Shown here one piece after another: positions 33,568 to 45,734 of a stretch of DNA of 64,000 bases. Where the stretch lies: NCBI RefSeq assembly GCF_048569485.1, contig NC_134354.1:332237643-332301642 (forward strand). Direction: 5' to 3'. The notes beneath the pieces were generated by a model. The model made no database searches, was not told the DNA's origin, and worked only from the letters and a program-made list of their open reading frames with translations. The stretch is from Anomaloglossus baeobatrachus. Lineage: Eukaryota; Chordata; Amphibia; Anura; Aromobatidae. The stretch's first letter is position 1. Each line of letters starts with the position of its first letter. Made by a program: the position numbers and the translations under genes.

Positions 33568-34380
33568 TTAAAGGGAACCTGTCAGCAGAAATTTCGCCCA
33601 AAACCTAAAAGATTCCCCCTCTGCAGCTCCTGGGCTGCATTCTAGAAAGGTCCCTGTTATTATTGTGCCCCATGTGAGACCAAAATAAAGACTTTATAAA
33701 GTTGTACCTTTTTGTATTCAGATTCTGTAAATGTGACACGGCGGCGGGCTTTCTGGCGTCCGTTATTCTGCCTCCTGGTCCTGTATGCCGCCCCCATCGC
33801 TCCTTTCCATAGCTGATGCACCGCCCACTGCTCTGAGCGTGCAAACCTCACCAGTGGTCACTGTGCTCAGGGTAGTGCTAGACTGTATGGGCTGCTTCCA
33901 GGGATGACGTCCCTTTTGTCACGTGATAGGGGCGTGTTCAAAATACTATCAATACTATCACTATGGTGAGGTTTGCGCGCTCACGAGATTATGGGCGAGT
34001 ACTTGCTGATAACAATCACAGCCCCGCCCATAATCACTTGCCTGCGCACACGTCACCAGCGGTCACACTGCTCAGTCCTGTGAGACTGGCACTGGGCATG
34101 CGCGGGGATGGCTGGAGCAGTGGGCGGTGCATCAGCTATGGAAAGGAGCGATGGGGGCGGCATACAGGACCAGGGGGCAGAATAACGGACGCCAGAAAGC
34201 CCACCCCCGTGTCACATTTACAGAATCTGAATACAAAAAGGTACAACTTTATAAAGTCTTTCTTTTGGTCTCACATTGGGCACAATAATAACAGGGACCT
34301 TTCTAGAATGCAGCCCAGGAGCTGCAGAGTGGGAATCTTTTAGGTTTTGGGCGAAATTTCTGCTGACAGGTTCCCTATAA
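33568..34380. mobile_element. long-TIR foldback MITE (Kolobok-like)
   Basis: Left end TTAAAGGGAACCTGTCAGCA, right end TGCTGACAGGTTCCC then TATAA, a changed TTAA. Inverted arms of about 270 bp (33571-33848 and 34110-34376) share AGATTCCCCCTCTGCAGCTC and CAGAATCTGAATACAAAAAG-type blocks. The unique loop of about 260 bp contains CCGCCCATAATC motifs. Non-coding. Confidence 0.75.
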
Positions 34381-34576
34381 AAAGTCACAAACTTTAGGCA
34401 CAACTCTGAGTTATGCGACATTTAGCGTTTTCACAACAGTTTCTCCCAGCACTGCCAATATAGACAGATCTGCGGTGGGATGGGACAGGTCGCCAATGCA
34501 CACAGTGGCGCACGTTACTCATCTGACTCTTCAGATTCGTAAAGAGGTGTAAACACCAGTCTTGATGAGTCGGGGC

Positions 34577-34727
34577 TAGAAATGGGCGAGCGTGCTTGTT
34601 ACTCGATTGAGCTTCAGATTTCACCGGCGTGACTTGAGCACCGAGTATAATTGAAGTCAATGGGAAACAAGCATTTTCCAACTCAATGTTCGAGGCTCTA
34701 TCAAGTAACGAGCTGTGCACATCACTA
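34577..34727. mobile_element. 151-bp hAT MITE
   Basis: Ends TAGAAATGGGCGAGC and GCTGTGCACATCACTA; flanks GTCGGGGC (34569-34576) and GTTGGGGC (34728-34735) are an 8-bp duplication with one mismatch. Confidence 0.7.
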
Positions 34728-35410
34728 GTTGGGGCCCGTTGTTTTTATTTTGCAATATCTCCTAACTTTTATGTGAAGACTTTCGCTAGTAAAATATAGG
34801 TTAGAGTTTGATTGGTAACTTCCAGCTGTGCTTTACCAGAGGTTCTTCTTTGGGAATGTACTATTTCCCCTGTATGCAGCTGCCCAATCAGAAGCCAGAG
34901 ATATCTGGCAGGTAGAAAAAAAAAACATTCACTGAAAAATTCAGAAGAACATGCTTTCTCCTGTGTGATGTAATGAGACAGCCCTGCTCTCTGCATCTAG
35001 TGAGTAGAAATGAACAGGAGCAAAGGAAGGTCTTGAGCCCATAGAGTGTAGGGTGTTACAGGGCACTTGTCACCACTTTTCTCCATATAAAATAGGCCAG
35101 CATCTTTTAGCTCTCTGCAGCATTCTAGAATGTTGTATTAATATGTTTATTATACTCACTCACAGGTCGGTCCGGTCCAATGGGCCTGATCATTGGTCTT
35201 GATCTGGCGCCTCCTCCCTTCTTGTGATCACCGTCCCCCCTTTGTTTGGATGAAGCACCCCACACCATCCACACAGTGTCCTCCATCGCGGTCCTTTGCA
35301 GGCACACTTCTCTTTGCCCTTCTGAGGGCAGAGCAATGTATTGTAGTGCACATGTAGGGGGTATGCCTTTGTCTACACCCAGTTGAAGGCATTCCATAGA
35401 AAAGTGTGTA
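34728..35410. other. no gene; possible old repeat at 35050-35400
   Basis: The first part seems single-copy. The second part (CAGGGCACTTGTCACCACTT onward) has the look of a dispersed frog repeat, but I cannot classify it. Confidence 0.35.
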
Positions 35411-35675
35411 TGAATCTATGAAGATTGTGCATTATCCATGTGCACGTTGCGTTTTACATGCTGCCATAACGCTGCGTTCTAAAAAGCAACAGGTCACTTC
35501 TTTCGTGCGCTTTGGATGTAGGTCCCGCTCTGTGTATGGGAGAGGCTGCATCCAGAGCGCATGAAATCGGCTTTTCAGTGCGCAGGTGTTTCTGCAGCGA
35601 TTTGAAGCGCACATGTGCTGTTCAAATTGCTGCAGAAATTTCTGCAGGGACACAACGCACCATGCGCACATAGCC
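35411..35675. mobile_element. truncated Harbinger-like MITE
   Basis: The right end CACCATGCGCACATAGCC and the interior (GCGCTTTGGATGTAGGTCCC and the CTGCAGAAATTTCTGCAG hairpin) match 30570-30889. The left terminus is missing. Confidence 0.65.
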
Positions 35676-36193
35676 TTCGGCCGCTGTCACTCGTGTTTTT
35701 AAAACAAAGCTGAACGCAACTAAATATTGACTAATCTGTAATCACGGATTATGGAATAAGATAACAAGGCGAGGAATACCTTCGTAATGCTGTTGCTCCG
35801 GCTTTCCTTGGTCCGCTGCAGTCTGTTTGCCCATTTATAGTAGTGACTCTGGGTTGCCAACATGTCACCTCATGGATGTGAGTGGAAACTAGCTGTTTTT
35901 TCACCTATGCTACCTACGTGTTATCACTTTCTGCTTCCTGCATTATATTAGTATACCAGGTATTTGGCAAGTATGGCCTTGTTTTTTTTGTTTTCCTGTG
36001 ATTTATCGACTTCTCACCATTAGTCAGTGATTGGCAGCAGTGGTCATGTATGGACTCTCCACATCCTCACTGGGGCCTGGTAAACAGAAAACCTCAGGAC
36101 ACCAGGGAAAGCATTGACATGGGAGCAGCAGGCAACAGGAAAGGTTTCTATTTTATACCATTGACATCTGTACAGGAACAATATGACGCGGTT
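35676..36193. other. intronic sequence before the LINE
   Basis: Apparently single-copy; nothing coding or repetitive recognised. Confidence 0.45.
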
Positions 36194-36316
36194 TAAAACC
36201 CACCTTATGGGGGCGTGTCCTGGCTATGGAGGAGTGAGGACGTGTTTGTCTCAGCTCCTGCCACCGGACTACATTACTGACAATTAAACCAGCCCAAGAG
36301 CCTGGAAGAAAAGGAT

Positions 36317-37696
36317 ATGCAGCGCAGGAGAAGGGAGAGCTCCCAGGGGCCCAGCAGAGGAGCGTCACGGACAGAGGAGAAGGGAATTAGAGGCTTCCTT
36401 ACCGGGCCGAAGCAGAGGACAGCACTGCAGACATCTCCCAAGATGGAGAGGCAGGGGAAGCCCCAGCAGCAGCAGAGACAGAGAGAGGAAACCACCCGGG
36501 CAGCGGAGGAGAGGCAGCTGATAACCCCAGACAGCCAGTATACAAGGTCTCAGGTACAGGAGATCCCTGGAGCAGGGAGCATGGGTACAACCCCCACCAT
36601 TGCTGATTGCAGACCTGCAGTGGGGAGGCCTCAGGAGGGGGGAGAGGTGCCCTTACCCCTGTCACAGAAGGAGGACAATAATAAATCTCAAGCAGAGGCT
36701 GTTAATGCTGCAAATGGGGAACAGGGCCCTGCTAGTGGAAATCTCCTATCTTCAGTGAGACACAGCCTGAGTCAAAGTGTGTATGATATGGAAATGCAAG
36801 CAGAGTTAGAGCCTGCCACAAGTACAATAAGATCACATGAACCAGGAGTGCTGACAGAACTTAATGAAATCCGGGCACACATCTCTTCTATGCCCACCAG
36901 AGAAGATATGGAGACATATATAGCAAGGCTGGAACAGGCATACCGCACAGAGCTGTCAGCCCTGAGGGGGGAGGTGGAAAGAGTGGACACTCAGAACCAA
37001 ATACAGGCAGCTAAAATACAGAATATAGAAGACACCACTCAGGCACAAGGGGCCATTTTGGATCAACACTCCCGCCAAATACAATATATGGTGGAAGCAA
37101 TGGACGATGCTGAAAACAGGGGCCGGAGAAACAATTTAAGGGTCCGGGGTTTACCAGAGTCTGTTGAACCTAAGGATCTCCAGAGAGCCCTCCAAGTGAT
37201 GTTTAATGAGATCCTGGGTGAACCATCAAGCCAACCCCTGGAGCTAGACAGAGTGCATAGAGCGCTTGGCCCTAGACCTACACAGAATGACAGACCTCGA
37301 GATGTGATTTGTAGGGTCCACCGTTATGTCCTTAAAGAGGCCATCCTGTTTAAGTTGCGCAGTGGAGTTTCACCATCATACGAGGGGAGCCAAGTCCAGA
37401 TTCTGCAGGACTTATCCCGTTTCACTTTACAAAGAAGGAGAGCACTGAAACCTCTCCTGGACATGCTCCGTTCGTATGAGTATAAATACAGCTGGGGATT
37501 TCCCTTCCGCCTGCAGGTCCGACACGCGGGAAGAATGCATGTTCTTAGGAACCCGACTGATATGCCATCGTTTGCTGCAGCCCTGGACATTCCGTTGGTG
37601 CCTATAGAGGAATGGCCGGTGTTTCCAATGGGGGTATGGGGTGCTGCCCCAGATGGTGATCGGATGCGTGGCCCTCGAAGAGGAAGACCAGTCTGA
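36317..37696 (+). CDS. LINE ORF1 protein (coiled coil, RRM, C-terminal domain)
   Basis: 459 codons, open throughout. Residues about 1-150 are basic and Q/R/E-rich, likely disordered. About 175-265 has heptad-like spacing (TELNEIRAHISSM, ARLEQAYRTELSALR, IQAAKIQNIED), predicting a trimerising coiled coil. About 270-350 begins RRNNLRVRGLPE, the typical start of the L1 ORF1p RRM, and continues with ELDRVHRALGP. About 350-430 carries the R-rich C-terminal domain (LQRRRALKPLLDMLR). Such proteins bind the element's RNA and act as nucleic-acid chaperones. Length and order fit L1/Tx1 families. No breaks seen. Confidence 0.9.
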   Translation: MQRRRRESSQGPSRGASRTEEKGIRGFLTGPKQRTALQTSPKMERQGKPQQQQRQREETTRAAEERQLITPDSQYTRSQVQEIPGAGSMGTTPTIADCRPAVGRPQEGGEVPLPLSQKEDNNKSQAEAVNAANGEQGPASGNLLSSVRHSLSQSVYDMEMQAELEPATSTIRSHEPGVLTELNEIRAHISSMPTREDMETYIARLEQAYRTELSALRGEVERVDTQNQIQAAKIQNIEDTTQAQGAILDQHSRQIQYMVEAMDDAENRGRRNNLRVRGLPESVEPKDLQRALQVMFNEILGEPSSQPLELDRVHRALGPRPTQNDRPRDVICRVHRYVLKEAILFKLRSGVSPSYEGSQVQILQDLSRFTLQRRRALKPLLDMLRSYEYKYSWGFPFRLQVRHAGRMHVLRNPTDMPSFAAALDIPLVPIEEWPVFPMGVWGAAPDGDRMRGPRRGRPV

Positions 37697-38269
37697 TGTT
37701 TAAGGAGTTATTGGTTTATAAACAAAAATTCATTGGGTTGTTTCTCAATAGAATGTACCTCCCAGTTTTGCTATAATTTTTTTGCCAGGGGGATTAAGTC
37801 TGTACTGTGTATAGCACATTATTCTCTCTAGACCTTGTGTCCTCACATTATATAGGGCTCTGGCTGACAAACTAAGTTGAATAATTGCTTATTGTTAGTC
37901 CGGGGCAGGGGGCTCCTTTGTAGAAAGTTCCCTCCCTGATTGGGATAACACGCCATAAAGGAGTGGCGTAGTCTCACCATCCCTAGGTTAGACAGTTTGG
38001 TATTCTCATACCTATACAGTTACTTTTAGTCTTTTTAGACCCGACGTTAGGGTCTTGTTGTGACCTTGCAGGTGGGAGGCACTCTGACCTCCTTGCCTTT
38101 GGTTTCTACTGCTTTGTTGGTAGTTTCTTTTGTATTCTCGACCTTCTTACCTCTTCTCTTTAATTTCCTCTTCTCTTTCCCTGCTCTTCCTATCCTACTT
38201 GCCTGCACATCTCTCTCTCCCTAATCCCCGAACCTATCCCTAGAGTCCCCACCGTTCCTCCGCATTGGA

Positions 38270-41200
38270 ATGACGCAGATTAATTGGGGTTCACTAAATG
38301 TGAGGGGACTTAATGTCCCGCAAAAACGCTCCCAGATATTTTTTGACATGCACAAAAAAAGAGTCCATATACTATTGATCCAAGAAACACATTTTAAAAC
38401 GGGCCACCTCCCCATCTTTAGAGACAGATATTACACTAACTGGGTCCACAGTTCCAACCCAGAGTCAAAATCCAAGGGAGTGTCCATAGGCATCCATAAG
38501 TCCCTAGTGCACACAGTTCTAGATACACGGGTGGACACGGAGGGAAGATTTATATTCCTGAAAATTAATGTTAACTCATCCATCTTTACCATTGTCAATT
38601 GGTATCTACCGACTAGAGATCCGGCGACGACCTGCTCCTCTCTCCTGTCATCACTGGATGAATTCGCAGAAGGGACCGTGATCGTAGGCGGTGATTTAAA
38701 CTTCACTTTGGACCCTAAGGTAGACACAACGTCGGGACATAACTTTCTCTCAATAAGGAAACTAACGAAGGTTAAACGTTGTATACAGGAACTCAGATTA
38801 GTGGATGCATGGAGAACACTACACCCAGTAGACCGTGACTACACATATTTTTCCCCCGGCTCACTCTTCGTACAGCCGCATAGACCTATTCCTTGTAAGT
38901 CAGAAGGCCCTGACATGGCAGATACAGGCCCCTATAGGCAGTATCTCTTGGTCAGATCATGCCCCCATATTTTTGAGCCTCACTATGCCGGATGGGCCTG
39001 GGAGGCCATGGTCTTGGCGGTTGAATGATAGTCTGCTGAGGGACCAGGGATGCTTGAAAGACCTGCAGAACACAATAGATGAATTCTTGGAGATACACTC
39101 AGGAGACACTACTACCCTACCTGTTCAATGGGAGACACTAAAGTGTGTGTTGAGAGGGATTCTGATCAAACATGGGGCTAGGATTAAGAGGGAGAGAGCC
39201 CAAACTATTCTGTCTCTACTTCAGAATATTTCAGACCTAGAGAAGATCCATAAGCAGACATTATCCCCGGTGACACTGACAGAGCTAGTTAAAAACAGAG
39301 AGGAACTTAAATCCATTCTGGACCGACAATACGAGCGCCACAGGAATAGACTAAAAAGATTTATGTATGAATATGCGGACAAATGTGGCAGACCACTAGC
39401 TAGGTTATTACATCCGAGGGGGGACCCCAGTCACATCCCTACGATCAAAAAATCGGACGGCCTTTTGACTCAGAACCCAATCCACATAGCGGACCAGTTT
39501 CAAAAATATTATAGTGACCTTTACAACATAAGGGGCAAATTTGGGGATATGCCACAAGAAGCTTTGGAGACTAAAATAAATGATTACATACTTAAAACAG
39601 CCCTGCCGACTATACCCAATACTGAGGTTGAAAACCTAGAAGCAGACTTTACAGAGACAGAAGTGGCATCTATTATCAGGGATTCTCCCTCAGGCAAAAG
39701 CCCAGGTCCGGACGGGTTTACCCCCAAGTTCTATAAAATTTTTCAGACTCAGTTATCCCCGTTCATGACCAAAGTATTTAACTCCATATCTGAAAACTCC
39801 CTGTGGGTAGCGCAGTCTCTTGAAGCACACATATGTGTTATCCCCAAACCGGGAAAGGACCACTTGCTGGTTACAAATTACAGACCCATCTCACTGATTA
39901 ATTTAGATTTGAAATTTTTCTCTAAAGCACTTGCCAACAGACTTGCCCTGTCCCTGCCTGGGATAATACATACGGACCAGGTGGGATTTGTAAAAGGCCG
40001 GGAGGCACGGGACAACACCAACAAATTGTTCCTCCTGATGGCTCGGTCGAGGGCTCAGTCTCTCCCCATGTGTTTACTTTCAGTGGACGCGGAGAAGGCC
40101 TTCGACCGGGTCAGTTGGAGCTTTATGATGGCAGCCTTGAGACAGGTGGGTTTGGGTCAGAAATTTTTGGGCAGAATTGCGTCCCTGTATTCGAGACCCT
40201 CAGCAAAAGTGAGGACAAATGGGTTTCTATCATCATCCTTTCTGGTCCACAATGGAACGAGACAGGGATGTCCACTGTCGCCCCTCTTATACGTCATAGT
40301 CATGGAGCACCTTGCGGTCGCCCTGAGAAACAACACAAGCATCCACGGGATAGAGGCGGGTGGGGAGAACCGTAAGCTGGCTCTATTCGCGGATGACCTT
40401 CTCATGTTCATTTCCCAACCACACATATCCTTCCCGTCCTTGCTCAAGGAGTTCGAAGAGTTTGGCAACTTAAGCAACTTCAAAGTAAATTTTTCCAAAT
40501 CAGAGGCCATGAACGAGACTTTATCGGCAGAAGACCTTGCGAGAGTATCACAAAACTTCCCTTTTAAGTGGCAACCGTCAGTTTTAAAATATCTGGGAGT
40601 TATGGTACCTAGGGATCCAGCAAAAATTGTACATCACAATTTTTTCCCCTTATTAGAAAGGACAATCAGGGACTTAAAGAAATATGACAAAAAGAGATTG
40701 ACGTGGTTTGGGCGTATAAACGCGATAAAAATGGATGTGTTACCGAGGTTCCTGTTCCTGTTTCAGACAATACCCATACAGCTACCGCTAAGTTACTTCT
40801 CCAAGATCCGGACAGCCTTGTCTGGGTTTGTCTGGGGGAACAGGAGACCCCGAACAGGAATTAAAACTCTGACCAGACACAAAAGTGACGGGGGGGCGGG
40901 GCTCCCAAATTTTCAATTATATTACAAGGCAGCTATCCTAACGAGATTACTGGACTGGCATTTTCATGGTAATTCGAAACAATGGGTGGTGATTGAACAG
41001 GATGTGCTGGGAACTCCCTTACATTTACTTCCATGGTTAGAGAAAGAAAGTAGGATCCAGATAGCGAAAGGAATGGAGTTCACGCGGACAGCGATGGGGA
41101 TGTGGGATGGAGAGATAAAAAAGGGATCTCTCTCTCAGGAGCAGGGCCCACTTACCCCCGTATTCGGTAATAAGAAGTTCCCCCCAGGACTCCACTCCCA

Positions 41201-42089
41201 TAGATTCGGGGGATTTACTCGGGCGGATGATACTCGTTTTTGTCACGTGCTCCAGGGACACACCCTACCAACTTATATTTCCATGCAGGCCACAGGGAAA
41301 GAGATTTCCTGGATGGAATATATGCAGTTGAAATCTTTCCTCTCGTACCAGGACAGGGAGAGAAGGATGAGGACACCCCCTACTCCTTTTGAGAAAATAT
41401 TTTTACAGGGCTCATCACCTGGACATGGCATCTCACTCATTTATAAAATGCTGAACCAGAGAAATAGGGTGGATAAACCTCACTTTGTCTGTAGGTGGGG
41501 AGAGGAACTGGGAGAGGATATTCCAGAGGACGATTGGAGCAGAGCGTACCTGTGGACCCACAAGCTTTCCTTGGCGTGCGCCGCTCAAGAGAAAAGTTAT
41601 AAAATTCTCACAAGGTGGTACCATTACCCGACTAAATTACATGCTATATTTCCCTCTGTGTCTGATGTGTGCTGGAGGTGTGGCACAGACACAGGTACAA
41701 TGCTACACATATGGTGGAGCTGTACTAAGCTGCAACCCTTTTGGGACTCAGTGTTCTACCTGTACAAAAAGATGAGCGGAGGTGAAGTAGAAAAATCCCC
41801 CCAGGTTGCTCTTCTTTCTATGCTCCCAGGAGCTATTAAAACACAAAAAAGGGACATGTTGCGATTTTGCCTGGCGGCTGCCCGTATGATTATCCCACGA
41901 TTTTGGAAACAGACTAGATGCCCTACGGTGCTGGATTGGTTGGAGGAAATGACAAACCTCCAGAGAATGGAGGAGCTGACAGCAGAACTAAATGGGAACA
42001 CAGAAAAATTTACTACAGTTTGGAGACCATGGATTATGTTCATGGAGTCCCCAGAGTTTGTGGAGAGTTTGGCGAGCTTTTTGAACTGA
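38270..42089 (+). pseudogene. LINE ORF2: endonuclease, reverse transcriptase, CCHC; one frameshift
   Basis: The N-terminal part is an APE-type endonuclease: WGSLNVRGLN, IQETHF, GGDLNF. Near 38857, in a TTTTTCCCCC run, the frame shifts by one base; the SRIDLFLVS and SDHAPI endonuclease motifs lie in the next frame, which then stays open to 42089. Reverse transcriptase follows: VTNYRPISLIN, LSVDAEKAFDRVSW, NGTRQGCPLSPLLY and catalytic FADDLLMF (about 40385). A C-terminal CCHC knuckle reads CWRCGTDTGTMLHIWWSC (about 41670-41725). The enzyme nicks target DNA and copies the RNA there. The frameshift sits in a homopolymer, so it may be a sequencing error or a true recent defect; otherwise the ORF looks whole. 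Confidence 0.92.
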
Positions 42090-42555
42090 GAAACGGTGGG
42101 GAGTCTCATTCCTTCCCCCCCCCCCCTTTTTTCTTTTCTTTTCTTGCTTTCCCCCCTCTCCCCCCTTCTCTCTAATTTCCTCTTCTTTATGCTTGTATCT
42201 TTCCTCTTCTTTCTTTCATTTCTGAACGTTAATCTGCATTTTTCTAGTTTCATTTTTTATATGAAAAGATTTATCAATAATTCATAAGACAATAAACATA
42301 CAATGAGAATGAGTACATTAGGATACAGGAAGTCAAAAGAAGTGGGAATTCTGACCTATAATTTAAAAGTGGTTGTATGGTAATATCACAAAGATAATTT
42401 GAAGAATTCCAAGAAATTTAGTAATGTAACAATTTCTGGATGTTATCCCGGCATTGAGAAAATGATGTTTATGTATTGTAATTGCACAAATGATATGTTT
42501 GTATGTTGACAACAGTTTCATCAATAAAACAGATTTGAAATAAAACCCACCTTAT

Positions 42556-43625
<1,070 letters not shown>

Positions 43626-43858
43626 TTACATTACACACTTTTTTTTTTTTTTAGCAAGGGACAGGTGTTCTTTATTCTCATCCTTCATAGATTCATGTAA
43701 ATTGCTTGGGTTGTATTGTGTTTTGTTTTTTTTTTAAACAGCTTTATGCATTTGAGTTTAATACCATCCGCTTTACTCAGAAGGAGACGTTTTCTGTGCT
43801 TTTTGTGTATGCAACCAAACTGCATTGTTCACTGACATTTACTTTTTCTTCCCTCAAG

Positions 43859-43924
43859 TGCAAAAGAGCAGCTCTGCAGAGACCCCCGGCCCCCCTCACG
43901 CCCCTGTAATGGAAGACAGGAGCG
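43859..43924 (+). CDS. host gene, candidate exon 2 (22-codon, phase 1-1)
   Basis: The pyrimidine-rich acceptor TTTTTCTTCCCTCAAG ends at 43858 and the donor GCG|GTAAGT starts at 43925. The 66-bp exon is open when entered in phase 1, exactly what exon 1 requires: the split codon becomes GTG, followed by QKSSSAETPGPPHAPVMEDR then S, leaving G. The composition (S, P, E) matches exon 1's disordered character. Its length is a multiple of 3 and it is flanked by phase-1 introns, so it could be skipped without breaking the frame. An internal ATG (MEDRS) could serve as an alternative start. Another frame is also open over this short length, so the call rests mainly on the splice sites and the phase match. 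Confidence 0.55.
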
Positions 43925-44024
43925 GTAAGTTGTAGAGCATGTTTGATAACTGTATTATCGGCAGCATGGCTATAATGTAAAGCACTTGAGCTGTGTTCAC
44001 ACCTCTACATTTATTTGTGACTGC

Positions 44025-44387
44025 AGACTTATGAATCCTCGCAGCGCACACACACTGTGCTTTGTGAGAATCCGCCAATTTCTGAGCCGAGAACAGCGGT
44101 CGCGTGACCACAATTGTGCAATATGCATGTTCCTGGCCAGAGCCCGACTAGTGGGCGTATCCTCGCTCAGTTCTAGTGTATGGAGTAAGCGCATCCAGCT
44201 AGTAGGCCGGTTAGTAGACACACCATACATTTTGTACTGAGCGAGGACGGACACGCCCACTAGTCGGATTCTGGCCAGGAACATGCATATTGCACCATTG
44301 CGTTTACGTGACCACTGTTCTCAGCTCAGAAACTGGTAAATCCTAGCAACAGCAGACTTATCATTTTAGACTGGACAACCCCTTTAA
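44025..44387. mobile_element. foldback MITE just inside intron 2
   Basis: Inverted arms meet near 44190-44235 and share ATGCATGTTCCTGGCCAGA and GACTAGTGGGCGT. The right end GACTGGACAACCCCTTTAA is Kolobok-like with TTAA; the left terminus is not clean. It lies only about 100 bp downstream of the exon 2 donor. Confidence 0.6.
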
Positions 44388-44991
44388 TTGTAACAATTTC
44401 AATGTGATTTTTCATTATATTGATCATGGCACTAATTATTGATAATGCTCTATTGTAAATAATCAAAAGGATTGAACAATACATAGTTACAAAGATTTGT
44501 ATTGTGGAATTATTGAGGCAACATTGATTTATCCACCAAGACCAATTCAGGAGCGGCTCCGAGCCAGCCCAGTTCTATGTTGTCACATTTGAGGCTTTGA
44601 CTTCTGCGGGACGAGAGGAAACTGGATGTTATCAGTCACGGAGTACAACTCCAAATGGAAAATTTTTACACCAAATGCATGATCAACAGGAAAAAAAAAA
44701 GTCACCATGGTGAGAGGATTTTGTTTTAACCCTTCTCTGTATGGAGCAGAATCAGGAGCTTGGCTCGCTCCATACATGGTAGGTGCAGGTTTTGCTTTGC
44801 AGTGGACATCTGCCTGTAACTCGAACTGAGCATCAATTGCTGCTGTGTAGCTCCTCGTTCCTCCTCTCATGAGAAAATCTAATACAAAAAATAGTTGTGC
44901 ATCTCAAAATGATACTAAATAAACAAACTACTACTTACCCCATGAAAGTAAACTCACACAGGATTATCAATAGAAAAATTTAAGTTATGAG
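44388..44991. other. no gene seen
   Basis: AT-rich intronic sequence with a short A-run at 44691-44700. No element ends recognised. Confidence 0.4.
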
Positions 44992-45024
44992 TAGTGATGG
45001 GTGGGGACTCGCAGATAACCGGGA

Positions 45025-45067
<43 letters not shown>

Positions 45068-45734
45068 CCTGGTTAAAAAAAAAAAAATCTGGTTCCGGCC
45101 CAGGCTTGGTCCCGGATATCTGGGCGGATGCCAGTCCCCATATAAGTCTAAGTCTATGAGGACCAGAATCCGGCGATTAAAATGGTGGTAGAAGAGATAG
45201 GAGCAAGCAGGCTATACTTACCAAGTCTCTGGCGCAGCTGTAACTGCTCCAACTGCTGGTCATTTGCTTCCGGGGCCACTCATTAACTTAATTGCATATG
45301 CACTGCTTTCCCCACCCACCGTATTCCAATCACAGACTCTGTGTGCGTCTATATTTATTTATTTTTACAGTACAATGGTCACCCATAGGCAGGGTCTGTG
45401 ATTTGAAGTGTTAGACACGCTGTCACTCAGGGTGGGGAGCGCGTCTGACTGCAACAGACGCCGGAGGGCGGGGAAAGCCGTGCATATGCAATGAATGTAA
45501 TGAGTGGCCCAAGAAGTGAATGAGCAGCCGTGGGAGCAGTTACAGGCACACCGGAGACTCGGTAAGTAAAGCCTGCTTGCTTTATTTTATTTTTTTCCTT
45601 CATTTTTTTTTGTATTACCCAAGTGCCTAATCTGATAAATACCCAGAATTCCCTGAGAACTACGGTCCGGTTAGTCTGGTACCTTTTTAAACCTGCGCGG
45701 GTCCGGACTTTTAGTCCAGATTCGCCCATAACTA
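44992..45734. mobile_element. hAT MITE with perfect 8-bp TSD
   Basis: Ends TAGTGATGGGTGGGGAC and CGCCCATAACTA, flanked by GTTATGAG at 44984-44991 and 45735-45742. It contains a (GT)n tract at 45028-45065. Same terminal family as 25405-25629. Confidence 0.85.
45028..45065. repeat. (GT)n microsatellite
   Basis: About 19 GT dinucleotides inside the hAT MITE. Confidence 0.97.

Larger units (their letters stand above)
36209..42540 (+). mobile_element. full-length L1-clade (Tx1-like) LINE with perfect 15-bp TSD
   Basis: Flanked by TAAAACCCACCTTAT at 36194-36208 and 42541-42555, a perfect 15-bp target duplication. The pre-insertion site fits the TTTTA-type nick of L1 endonucleases. Order: 5' UTR of about 108 bp, ORF1 (36317-37696), a 573-bp spacer, ORF2 (38270-42089, one frameshift), a 3' UTR with a C/T tract (42110-42175), and a tail ending ATAAAACAGATTTGAAA rather than a pure poly-A. 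Intact flanks and near-intact frames mark a young insertion. It lies in sense orientation in intron 1 of the presumed host gene. Confidence 0.93.

Noticed and set aside
38835-42089. Separate reverse transcriptase gene starting at 38835
   Set aside because: It is the continuation of LINE ORF2 after a one-base shift; endonuclease motifs lie on both sides of the shift.
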